The notes under the pieces: model-generated
The model's database searches: none
Seen by the model: only the letters and a program-made list of their open reading frames with translations
What the model was told of the DNA's origin: nothing
Shown here: piece by piece, positions 7,752 through 15,894 of the stretch
Position numbering within the stretch: the first letter of the stretch is position 1
Layout of the letters: each line of letters starts with the position of its first letter
Source: WARW01 sp964582365
Lineage (GTDB): Bacteria; Patescibacteriota; Microgenomatia; UBA12405
Length of the DNA: 64,000 bases
Direction of reading: 5' to 3'
NCBI GenBank assembly: GCA_964582365.1
Contig: CAZOQV010000001.1
Span: 44,935-108,934, forward strand
Program-made: the position numbers and the translations under genes

Positions 7752-8339
7752 TAAATTTTTTATAGTTTTAATACCTTGGATTTTTTCATCATTTATTCTG
7801 TTAATCCAGATTACATTAAAACGATTTAAAGTTTTCAATTTTTCCACGACTTCTTTCTTATCGTCGACGATAATCGCCCCATCGGGTAATTTTGTTAAAA
7901 ATTCAGGGTTTAACTTGTCTCTATCTATAAAAACAAATTTTTCTTCAAAAAAATCTTCAACTCCAGATAATTTTATTTTCATTTTTTGAAGAGCAACAAA
8001 TCCCTGAGAATAAATACCTAGATTAAATTTATCTTTTAATTTATCTAAAACCGAAATAGCTTCTGGAAATAAAGCTTGTGAATAAATTCCTAATTTATCG
8101 GAATTAAAATCTTCTAATTCAATTTTTTTGCCAAATTTTTCCTCAAAACTTTGTACAAAAGTATCTATCCGAAAATCATCTGATTTTTCTAAGTTATTAA
8201 AATATTTTTCTTCAACTTCAAAAATTATCTCTTCCGACACTTCACATATTCTGGCCAAATTACTTCTTAATCTTTTTTTATATTCAACTTTGCTAAATAA
8301 TGTGTCATCCCAATCAAATAGAATTAAAGGTTTTATCAT
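7734..8339 (-). CDS. HAD-superfamily hydrolase
   Basis: A 201-residue HAD enzyme, with motif I FDWDDTLF (Asp9 nucleophile and Asp11), a helical cap region, motif II NLGIYSQG (about residue 112), a Lys-containing segment (FIDRDKLNPEFL) and motif IV GAIIVDDKKEVVEKL (about 154-168) with paired Asp residues for Mg2+. The family hydrolyses phosphomonoesters such as phosphoglycolate or nucleotide monophosphates; the substrate cannot be set. Size is normal for a C1-capped HAD. The 3' end overlaps the 53-residue peptide gene. Its ATG has a minus-strand TAGAAT 7 bases upstream, and it diverges from the helicase gene at 8376. Confidence 0.85.
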   Translation of the reverse strand: MIKPLILFDWDDTLFSKVEYKKRLRSNLARICEVSEEIIFEVEEKYFNNLEKSDDFRIDTFVQSFEEKFGKKIELEDFNSDKLGIYSQALFPEAISVLDKLKDKFNLGIYSQGFVALQKMKIKLSGVEDFFEEKFVFIDRDKLNPEFLTKLPDGAIIVDDKKEVVEKLKTLNRFNVIWINRINDEKIQGIKTIKNLLEIIE

Positions 8340-8346
8340 TAGTCAT

Positions 8347-8352
8347 ATTCTA
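8347..8352 (-). promoter_or_regulatory. -10 box TAGAAT, leaderless start of HAD gene
   Basis: Read on the minus strand, TAGAAT lies 7 bases before the ATG at 8339. It pairs with the divergent plus-strand box at 8363-8368 inside a 36-base gap. Confidence 0.45.
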
Positions 8353-8362
8353 CCTCATGAGC

Positions 8363-8368
8363 TAAAAT
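8363..8368 (+). promoter_or_regulatory. -10 box TAAAAT, leaderless GTG start of helicase-nuclease
   Basis: TAAAAT ends 7 bases before the GTG at 8376, with no Shine-Dalgarno. This supports GTG as the start. Confidence 0.5.
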
Positions 8369-8375
8369 ATCCTTA

Positions 8376-11300
8376 GTGACTAATTTTCAAATCGAATATC
8401 AAAAATTAAACCCAGAACAGAAACTAGCTGTCGACACCATTGAAGGTCCAGTTATGGTTATTGCTGGCGCTGGTACTGGTAAAACCCAAACTATCGCTTT
8501 AAGAATTGCCAATATATTGGACAAAACTGATACTAAGCCCAGCTCTATTTTATGTCTAACCTACACCGACGTGGCTGCCAACAACATGAGAAATCGTTTA
8601 CTAAACATGATCGGTTCAGATGCTTACAAAATAAAAATTTGTACCTTTCATGCTTTTTGTAATGATATTATTTCCTCAAACTCTCAATATTTTCCTTTTG
8701 CCTCCTCTAATTTAAAAGCCATCGATGATTTAGAAACCATTGAAATTATCAAAAATATCATTGATCATCTTGAAAATTCTTCTCCTCTCATTTCTTGGGG
8801 TGATCGATATTGCTACCAAAAAAGTATTTTAGATTGTATTCATTTAGTTAAAAGAGAAAGCATCAGTCAAGAAACTTTATTGAAACTAATCGACGACCAA
8901 GAGCTATTTTTTAAAAATTCTAGCGAACTTATTAATCAACTCGCCAATGTTCGGGCCACCAAAAATAATTATCCTCAAATTAACCAAATTTTAGATAATT
9001 TAGAAAATTCCGAGTTTGCTTCACTCAATCTTAAAAGCCATATCAAGATAATCAGAAGCGGCAATGAAAATTTAAGTCTTGTTAAAAACGAAATTCGCAA
9101 GTTTTATCAAGATTTTGAAAAAAATATCCCTAAACAAAAAGAATTCGTTAAAATTTTTGATTTGTACCAAAAAGAACTTCAAAAAAAATCTCTTTACGAC
9201 TATGAAGACATGATTTTATTTGTCATCAATGCTTTCACTGACAACCCCGATCTTTTACTCAATTTTCAGGAGAAATACCAATATATTCTCGTCGACGAAT
9301 ATCAAGACACCAATTCTAGTCAAAATAAAATTATCGAGATGTTGGGTAATTATTACGATAACCCCAATATCTTTGTTGTCGGTGACGATGATCAATCGAT
9401 TTTTAGATTTCAAGGTGCTTCTATCGAAAATATTTATAACTTTTACCAAAAATATCACCCAGAAAAAGTTGTTTTAAAAAATAATTATCGTAGTCACAAA
9501 TTAATTTTGGAATCATCAGATAATGTCATTAGTCATAACAAAAATCGCATTGCTAACTTAATTACCGATATTGACAAAACCTTAATTGCCAATAAAGACT
9601 ACGATCCTGATCCAATTAATTTAGCCGTTTTAAATTCCAACATTGAAGAAGATTATTATCTCTCTCAAAAAATTTCTAATTTAATTAAGTCTGGTGAAAA
9701 ACCAGAAGAAATTGCCATTTTACTTCGCAAAAATCGTGATGCCGATGAATTAAGCAAAATGTTATCTGCTTTTGGTGTTAAATTTTTTCTTCCCTCCGAT
9801 TCCAATATTCTTAAAAATCCCCTCATTACTCAACTCCTAAAATTACTCGAATTTATCAATAATCCAAACCACAATGAATCCGTTTATCACATTTTAGCGG
9901 CTCCATTTTTAAAATTAAATTCTCTTGATTTAGTTAAAATTTTAAAATCAAAAGTTGTTCTTTGTGATCTAATTTTTGATCAAAGCAAAATTGACAGTCT
10001 TGAAATTTCTGATAAATCCAAACATATAATTTCTAAATTTGGTAAAAAAATTGCCAAAACTAAGGTTGATTTAGAAAATTATCCCCTCGAAAAAGTTCTC
10101 AATAAAATTTTAAAAAGATTTCGAATCTTAAAATATTTATTAGCCAAAAATGACGTTGATTCTCTTAATCAGGTCTACACTTTTTACAAACTTCTTAAAG
10201 ACACTGTTATTAAAAAAGATCTTACTTTAAAAGAATTTATAAATCGAATTCAATTATATGTCGACAATAATCTTTCAATTTCTTCTCCCTCGATCACTTA
10301 TGATTCTTCCGATTCTATTAAAATATTAACTGTTCATGGTGCCAAAGGTTTGGAATTTGACCATGTTTTTATTTATCGATTGCTTGAAGATTCTTGGGAA
10401 AAACAACGTGATTTTAATAAATTAAAATTACCTTTTGGTGTTCTTTCCAGTGAAATTACTAAAAGTATTGAAGACGACTATGAAGAAGATCGTCGTCTGT
10501 TCTATGTGGCCTTAACTCGTGCCAAAAAACAAATTTATCTATCTTATTCTCAATATAAAGAAAACGGAAAAAATCAAAATCCCTCTGTTTTTGTTTCTGA
10601 AATTGATAGTCATTTAATTGAAAATATAAAATTCAATGATAAGGCCAACGCTCTAAAAACTTATTATCAATTCACCGATTTTTCTCATGACTTAAAACCA
10701 GATCTTACTACTTATCTAAAAGACTACTTAACTAATCACTATAAGTTTAATGTTAGTCATCTCAATTCTTATCTCCGCTGTCCACTTTGTTTTTATTACA
10801 AAACTATTTTAAGAATTCCACAAAATAAGGAAAAATTCAGTAGTTTTGGTACCGCCATTCATGCAGCTCTATCCAATTTTTATCAAAAAAAATCCAAAGA
10901 AGAAGTTATTAATAGTTTTGAACAAAGTTTAAAAAACGAAAGATTGCCAAAATCAGACTATCAATGGTGCCTAACTAATGGTCAAAAACTATTAACTGAA
11001 TATTATGATCAATATGTCGATTCTGTTAAAGACGATAATATTTGTGAATACAATTTTGCCAATGAGAACATTGTTTACAACAACATTCCCTTAACTGGAA
11101 AAATAGATCTTATAAAAAAAGTTGAAAATGGCAAAATTAACGTTGTTGATTTTAAAACCGGTAATTCCGACAGTAAATATAAAGAACTTTCACCCGAAGG
11201 GGATTATTATCGTCAAATTGTTTTTTATAAATTATTACTCGATATTAAAAACGATTCTCGTTTCCAATTCAACCAAGGCATTATCGATTTTGTTGAAAAA

Positions 11301-11471
11301 AGTAAATTGAAAAAATCTTTTGTTCGAAAAGAAATTAATGTTTCCGACGATGATTTGAATAAATTAAAAACTCAAATCGAAGAGGTTTATCAAAAAATCT
11401 TAAATCTGGAATTCTTTGAAACCGGCAAAGATTGCAAAGATAAAGACCATTTACATTATTTACTGAAATAA
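8376..11471 (+). CDS. UvrD-like helicase fused to RecB-family nuclease
   Basis: A 1031-residue protein with an SF1A helicase followed by a PD-(D/E)XK nuclease. Helicase motifs in order: AGAGTGKT (residues 30-37), DEYQDTN (about 307), GDDDQSIFRFQGA (about 336), NYRSHKLI, VHGAKGLEFDHV (about 652) and RRLFYVALTRAKK (about 706). After residue 790 comes SYLRCPLCFYYK, then FGTAIHAAL, GKIDLIKK (about 907) and VDFKTGN (about 924), the RecB-type catalytic Asp/Lys pattern. Such proteins resect double-strand breaks, like AddA or RecB. No AddB or RecC partner is in the window, so it may act alone or with a distant partner. Start is GTG, supported by a -10 box 7 bases upstream. Confidence 0.92.
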   Translation: MTNFQIEYQKLNPEQKLAVDTIEGPVMVIAGAGTGKTQTIALRIANILDKTDTKPSSILCLTYTDVAANNMRNRLLNMIGSDAYKIKICTFHAFCNDIISSNSQYFPFASSNLKAIDDLETIEIIKNIIDHLENSSPLISWGDRYCYQKSILDCIHLVKRESISQETLLKLIDDQELFFKNSSELINQLANVRATKNNYPQINQILDNLENSEFASLNLKSHIKIIRSGNENLSLVKNEIRKFYQDFEKNIPKQKEFVKIFDLYQKELQKKSLYDYEDMILFVINAFTDNPDLLLNFQEKYQYILVDEYQDTNSSQNKIIEMLGNYYDNPNIFVVGDDDQSIFRFQGASIENIYNFYQKYHPEKVVLKNNYRSHKLILESSDNVISHNKNRIANLITDIDKTLIANKDYDPDPINLAVLNSNIEEDYYLSQKISNLIKSGEKPEEIAILLRKNRDADELSKMLSAFGVKFFLPSDSNILKNPLITQLLKLLEFINNPNHNESVYHILAAPFLKLNSLDLVKILKSKVVLCDLIFDQSKIDSLEISDKSKHIISKFGKKIAKTKVDLENYPLEKVLNKILKRFRILKYLLAKNDVDSLNQVYTFYKLLKDTVIKKDLTLKEFINRIQLYVDNNLSISSPSITYDSSDSIKILTVHGAKGLEFDHVFIYRLLEDSWEKQRDFNKLKLPFGVLSSEITKSIEDDYEEDRRLFYVALTRAKKQIYLSYSQYKENGKNQNPSVFVSEIDSHLIENIKFNDKANALKTYYQFTDFSHDLKPDLTTYLKDYLTNHYKFNVSHLNSYLRCPLCFYYKTILRIPQNKEKFSSFGTAIHAALSNFYQKKSKEEVINSFEQSLKNERLPKSDYQWCLTNGQKLLTEYYDQYVDSVKDDNICEYNFANENIVYNNIPLTGKIDLIKKVENGKINVVDFKTGNSDSKYKELSPEGDYYRQIVFYKLLLDIKNDSRFQFNQGIIDFVEKSKLKKSFVRKEINVSDDDLNKLKTQIEEVYQKILNLEFFETGKDCKDKDHLHYLLK

Positions 11472-11474
11472 ATC

Positions 11475-13370
11475 TCAGCCTGCTCCTCCACCACCTCCGC
11501 CGCCGCCGCCGCCACCACCGCCAGATGAACCACCTGATGATCCAGCACCAGAAGCACCATAACTTGAACTAGCTGTTGTTGAAATGTTATTTATAGCCGA
11601 CGTTAAAGAATTCAGACTGCTTGAAAAATCGCCAAAATTACCCATGTTTCCACACCAATACGTTGTCATTATAATTTGGTCATTACTATCACTAAAATTA
11701 ACCGGTAACTGACTTATTGCTTTTGTAGAAATTCCCAAAACTGTTCCATAAACTAAATATTTTTCCCATAAAATTATCGAGTCGATTGGGTAATTTTTAG
11801 TCACTTCGTATTCTTTTAAATGTTTTTTAAAAGCTATCCATTTGGCTGTTTCTTCAGCTCCCAATTCTGTCCTTTTTTCTTTAAACCTTATCATAACTAA
11901 TATCACCACCAAAAAAACAAAAAAAATAAAACTATTTAAAAATCCAACTATTGATACCGATCCTAACCAAAATTCTATTATCATTAACAAAACCATTAAA
12001 ATAATAGTTTTACTATAACTAATAGAGTGAGAATTTTTTTCAAAATAACCTTCTTCTAAATTTTCTTCTAAAACTAAATCTGGGAATTTTTTGAAAAAAG
12101 ATTGGCTTTCAAATTGGTGATTTCTACACCATATCGAAATGTTTTTTAATTTAATTCCTTCAATGTTTTCTCCACCCAAAACTACATTGCTAAGACTAAT
12201 TTTTTGTAAAAATTTATGAACATAAGTTTCAATTTTTGATGCTTCATTAAAATCTTTTTTTAGAGGTACTAAATAATAATTGTAATCTTTTATTAGGAAA
12301 CCTTCTTTTTGGTCACTTCTCATTATTTTATAAAAACGATGTTGAACCAAAGATAAGATTGTCGAAGTGAAAGAATTTGGTGTTAAATATTTTGTTGAAC
12401 TAATTAATTGTTCAATTTGAGCCGGGTCAATATCACTTGGAGCCTCCCACAATCTGCCCGATAAGTTTATTTCCGGTAGTTTTAACTCCTTTCCATACTT
12501 TTTAAAATTTTTAACTTTACCTATAAACAGGATTAATCCAATTATCAATAACCCAAACGAAATAATTGAAAAAACAATTTCTTTTATTTTATTTTCTTGT
12601 TTTTGTTTTTCAGTCTGATCAATAAAACTTTGTTCTTCTAATTCAATTTCTGATTTACTTAAATTTCCAATAATCCCACCAGTAAAGATATTTTTGGGTA
12701 ATAAAATTCTTCCTTCAAAAAAAGTTCCAGAATATAATCTACCAACTGTAAAAGTTACTTTACTGGAATCAGGAATTGAAACAGTCCCATTCAATGGCCC
12801 GTGTAACCAAGCTTTAATTTCATCCCCTGGAATATTTTCTGGTAAATTAATTTGAGCCGAAACATTATTTTGACTAATTTCCCAATCATCTCCAATTAAT
12901 TTCCAATACAATTCAGCTGTGTCGGTGTTTAAAGTAATGGCGTTAGAAATCTCATATTTAATTTTAAAAGTCTTTTTTCCACCATCAGTTCGGTAAAACC
13001 ATCTAATATAATATTTATCTGTTTGTTCCTCAACATAAAAACTAGAAACTGGTTTAACTGTGTTGTGTTGTTTTTTATTTTTAGAATCCAATTCGGTATA
13101 GCATTCTTTTTCGTCACAAACTTCAAAATTTTTCAAAATATAAGATTCATTTCTATTACCAGTTTTATTTATATATTCATAAGCATAGGTATAACTTCCA
13201 TTAAAAGAAAAAACTCTTGTTTCTTCCACTCTCATTGAACCATCTGTTTTTAATTGACCTAAAATATTTACCTTATCAATCGAATAAGATTTATCCGCCG
13301 CATTAATTGGTTTTGCTAAAAATAATAATAAGAATAATCCTAAAATTTTGAAATGCTTCATTAATCTCAT
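11475..13370 (-). CDS. DUF2207 membrane protein with polyglycine tail
   Basis: A 631-residue membrane protein: signal peptide at residues 1-24 (KILGLFLLLFLAKPINA), an extracytoplasmic DUF2207 domain (SYSIDKVNILGQLKTDGSMR, then a run of beta strands), a first membrane helix near residues 265-285 (IVFSIISFGLLIIGLILFIG), a cytoplasmic middle, two close helices around residues 460-500, and a soluble C-terminal part ending in a Gly/Ser tail of about 30 residues with 13 consecutive Gly. DUF2207 proteins are common in bacteria but have no proven function; Gly-rich tails occur in relatives. The stop is TGA, evidence that TGA is not recoded here. The ATG at 13370 lies 6 bases from a minus-strand TATAAT, and dut diverges 26 bases away. 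Confidence 0.85.
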   Translation of the reverse strand: MRLMKHFKILGLFLLLFLAKPINAADKSYSIDKVNILGQLKTDGSMRVEETRVFSFNGSYTYAYEYINKTGNRNESYILKNFEVCDEKECYTELDSKNKKQHNTVKPVSSFYVEEQTDKYYIRWFYRTDGGKKTFKIKYEISNAITLNTDTAELYWKLIGDDWEISQNNVSAQINLPENIPGDEIKAWLHGPLNGTVSIPDSSKVTFTVGRLYSGTFFEGRILLPKNIFTGGIIGNLSKSEIELEEQSFIDQTEKQKQENKIKEIVFSIISFGLLIIGLILFIGKVKNFKKYGKELKLPEINLSGRLWEAPSDIDPAQIEQLISSTKYLTPNSFTSTILSLVQHRFYKIMRSDQKEGFLIKDYNYYLVPLKKDFNEASKIETYVHKFLQKISLSNVVLGGENIEGIKLKNISIWCRNHQFESQSFFKKFPDLVLEENLEEGYFEKNSHSISYSKTIILMVLLMIIEFWLGSVSIVGFLNSFIFFVFLVVILVMIRFKEKRTELGAEETAKWIAFKKHLKEYEVTKNYPIDSIILWEKYLVYGTVLGISTKAISQLPVNFSDSNDQIIMTTYWCGNMGNFGDFSSSLNSLTSAINNISTTASSSYGASGAGSSGGSSGGGGGGGGGGGGGAG

Positions 13371-13376
13371 TAACTT

Positions 13377-13382
13377 ATTATA
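13377..13382 (-). promoter_or_regulatory. -10 box TATAAT (minus), leaderless start of DUF2207 gene
   Basis: Minus-strand TATAAT, 6 bases before the ATG at 13370. Only 3 bases separate it from the plus-strand TATAAT of dut, so the two polymerases would compete for the same DNA. Confidence 0.55.
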
Positions 13383-13385
13383 GAT

Positions 13386-13391
13386 TATAAT
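13386..13391 (+). promoter_or_regulatory. -10 box TATAAT, leaderless start of dut
   Basis: TATAAT ends 5 bases before the dut ATG at 13397. This supports ATG 13397 over the TTG at 13391, which lies inside the box. Confidence 0.6.
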
Positions 13392-13396
13392 TGTCT

Positions 13397-13828
13397 ATGA
13401 AAATTAAAATAAAACGTTTTGATAAAACCTTACCTCTACCAGTTCATAAAACCAGCGGGGCAGTAGCAGTTGATTTATATTCTCGATTAGATTTTAATAT
13501 TGAACCAAAACAAATTGCCTATATTCCCATGAATGTCGCTATAAAAATCCCCGATGGTTATTTTATTATCCAAACTCCTCGTAGCTCTACCCACAAATTA
13601 GGCTTAATGGCTATTAATAGTGTTGGTGTTTTTGATCGCGATTATTGTGGTGACAACGATGAATATCATTTTGCTGCTTATAATTTCACCGACAAACCGG
13701 TATTTATTGAAAAAGGAACTCGTCTTTGTCAATTAGTTTTAATAAAATGTGAAAATTTTGAATTCGATGAAGTCGACTCAATGGATGCCGTCGATCGTGG
13801 CGGCTTCGGCACAACAGGGGTACACTAA
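13397..13828 (+). CDS. dut: dUTP diphosphatase
   Basis: A 143-residue trimeric-type dUTPase, which hydrolyses dUTP to dUMP and pyrophosphate to keep uracil out of DNA and feed dTMP synthesis. All five motifs are visible: motif 1 AVAVDLYS, motif 2 PRSSTHKLGL, motif 3 NSVGVFDRDYCGDN (a slightly changed GxIDxDYxGE with the uracil-recognising region and catalytic Asp), motif 4 KGTRLCQLVL, and the C-terminal P-loop-like motif 5 RGGFGTTG. Length is typical. The ATG at 13397 is preferred over an in-frame TTG 6 bases earlier because a -10 box covers that TTG. It diverges from the DUF2207 gene and runs toward the surface protein gene 18 bases downstream. Confidence 0.96.
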   Translation: MKIKIKRFDKTLPLPVHKTSGAVAVDLYSRLDFNIEPKQIAYIPMNVAIKIPDGYFIIQTPRSSTHKLGLMAINSVGVFDRDYCGDNDEYHFAAYNFTDKPVFIEKGTRLCQLVLIKCENFEFDEVDSMDAVDRGGFGTTGVH

Positions 13829-13846
13829 TTTAGTGTAATATTAATT

Positions 13847-15859
13847 ATGGAAAATCAACCAAACATTCAAAATAATAATTCTAGTCTTGAAAATATTAAT
13901 TCTCAAACGCCGCAAGCTGAACCAGAAATCAAACCAAAATCAAATAAAATCATTCCAATTTTAATAGGTGTATTTTTTGTCTGTGCTATTTCTGTGGTTG
14001 CTTATTTTTTGGGTAGCAAAAATTTTTTTAAGAAAAATATTATCGTCGATAATCATCCCAAAGAAACTCCCAATTCCACCCCAACTCCAGAAGAAGTGCC
14101 TCTTTTTTCCGGTCAAATTCAAAGATTAACCCAAAACTTAAAATTATTTAAAAGTGTTGTATATGGATATGAAACTGTTGATAGTGATGTCTACTACAGT
14201 GCTGGTATTTTTAATAAAGGTGAATTAAAAGGTTACACTCGTATTATTGCCATTAAAAAAGAAGAAGGTCCAGGAGATCCATATGTTTATATTTTAGCCA
14301 CAAAAGATTTTGAAACTTTTATTTTAGATGACCCAAACAATAATATCTCCAAACCAGAAGATAATTATCAAAATCCATATTCAGTTTTAGATAAAACCAA
14401 AATAATATCTACTAAAAATTTTGATACTAATCAAACCAATGAAATTAGTTTGGATCAAAAATTTTCCTTATATTTTAAAACCTTTTTTACCAAACCTTCT
14501 GAAACTAATAAAGTTGATAAATATGGCAACAAAATTTATGAATACACTTTAATCACTGATTTTTCTTCTTACCAAAAATTAACCTCTCCGGTTAATAATT
14601 TAACTTTTTATTTTAAGCCTTATACAAATAATCAATATTTTGATCAACTTAATCAAAGTCAAAAAGACAAGGAATTAATTAAAGAAAAATATTTTTCTGG
14701 AGAGACAAGTATAATTGTTGTTGATTCCACTGGCTTACCATTAAATTATTTATTAACCACGGCTGAAAATATAAAAATTTATCAACAAAAAAATGCCGTC
14801 AACGACATTTCCTTAAAAGGTTCTGTTCTTCCAAGTTTTACTTTTACCAGTTCGGCTATTGAAAACAAAAATAATCTTCAATTTTATAAAACCTATGCTA
14901 CTGCCATTCCAAGCGGCTGTTTTTTGTCTCTTAGTACCAAGGTAATCAATATTAATGATAACGATCTTGAACAAATTGGAACAGTTTCAAATACCCAAAT
15001 TTATCGATTAAAAGATAGAAATAACCCCCTCTACAAGTTGGCTTTTGATAATAAAATGGAATACTATAATTTAGTAACAATGCCATCAGAATGGGACAAT
15101 ATTAATAAAGGTGTAAAAAAACCAACTTTTGAAGAATATATTGATAATAACCCTTTATTATTCATTAAAGACTATTGGCAACGCTGGGTCGCTTTAGGTG
15201 AATACGACATTCAACTTCCTGGTGGTTGTGGCAAACCTGTTATTTATTTATACCCACAAAAAACCACCGAAATTTCGGTTAAATTTAATGTTCCAGTTCA
15301 ATTCACTACCGACATTCCAGAATACAAAAATTCATGGAATGTTTTAGCTAGTCCAAATGGTTCACTCAAAGACCTAAATCAAAAAGACGACGACTGTAAT
15401 AAAATTGATTCCAATAAATTTGGTTCAGAATATGCCGCTGAGGCTTGTAAAACTAATAATTATCCTTATCTTTATTGGGCTGGAAATATAATTTCTCAAA
15501 AATATCCAGAAATAAATAAAGGATGGATTATTGATAAAAAAGATATCAATAATTTTCTGGAAGAAAAACTTACTCAAGTTGGTTTGAATTCTCAAGAGAA
15601 AAAAGATTTTATTAGATACTGGTTACCAGAAATGTTGGCTAAAAATACTCCATATTATCGAGTTAGTTTTTTACAAACAAGTGAACTAAATCAATTATTT
15701 CCAATGACTGTCGAGCCAAGACCAGATAGTATCTTTAGAATCTTTTTAGATTATTTACCCTTAGCTCAGAAACCATCTCAAAAAATAGAACCTCAATCAT
15801 TAAACAAAATAATCCGTGAAGGTTTCACCCTGGTTGAATGGGGTGGCTTAAAAAGATAA
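13847..15859 (+). CDS. Membrane-anchored surface protein with KPVIYLYP motif
   Basis: A 670-residue protein with a polar Asn/Gln/Pro-rich cytoplasmic start, one membrane helix (KIIPILIGVFFVCAISVVAY, about residues 34-53), a Thr/Pro spacer (NSTPTPEEVP) and a large extracellular part. The recognisable segment is GGCGKPVIYLYPQKTTEI (about residues 458-475), a KPVIYLYP motif that I know from many uncharacterised surface proteins, followed by DDDCNK, a beta-rich region with TTDIPEYKNSW, and WIIDKKDINNFLEEKL. Its role is unknown; adhesion or envelope assembly is a guess. A TAATAT hexamer sits just before the ATG. Next gene, rmuC, has its own -10 box. Confidence 0.75.
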   Translation: MENQPNIQNNNSSLENINSQTPQAEPEIKPKSNKIIPILIGVFFVCAISVVAYFLGSKNFFKKNIIVDNHPKETPNSTPTPEEVPLFSGQIQRLTQNLKLFKSVVYGYETVDSDVYYSAGIFNKGELKGYTRIIAIKKEEGPGDPYVYILATKDFETFILDDPNNNISKPEDNYQNPYSVLDKTKIISTKNFDTNQTNEISLDQKFSLYFKTFFTKPSETNKVDKYGNKIYEYTLITDFSSYQKLTSPVNNLTFYFKPYTNNQYFDQLNQSQKDKELIKEKYFSGETSIIVVDSTGLPLNYLLTTAENIKIYQQKNAVNDISLKGSVLPSFTFTSSAIENKNNLQFYKTYATAIPSGCFLSLSTKVININDNDLEQIGTVSNTQIYRLKDRNNPLYKLAFDNKMEYYNLVTMPSEWDNINKGVKKPTFEEYIDNNPLLFIKDYWQRWVALGEYDIQLPGGCGKPVIYLYPQKTTEISVKFNVPVQFTTDIPEYKNSWNVLASPNGSLKDLNQKDDDCNKIDSNKFGSEYAAEACKTNNYPYLYWAGNIISQKYPEINKGWIIDKKDINNFLEEKLTQVGLNSQEKKDFIRYWLPEMLAKNTPYYRVSFLQTSELNQLFPMTVEPRPDSIFRIFLDYLPLAQKPSQKIEPQSLNKIIREGFTLVEWGGLKR

Positions 15860-15882
15860 CTAAACCTTGAATTCAGTTAGTG

Positions 15883-15888
15883 TAAAAT
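15883..15888 (+). promoter_or_regulatory. -10 box TAAAAT, leaderless start of rmuC
   Basis: TAAAAT ends 6 bases before the rmuC ATG at 15895; no Shine-Dalgarno is seen. Confidence 0.55.
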
Positions 15889-15894
15889 AAACTT

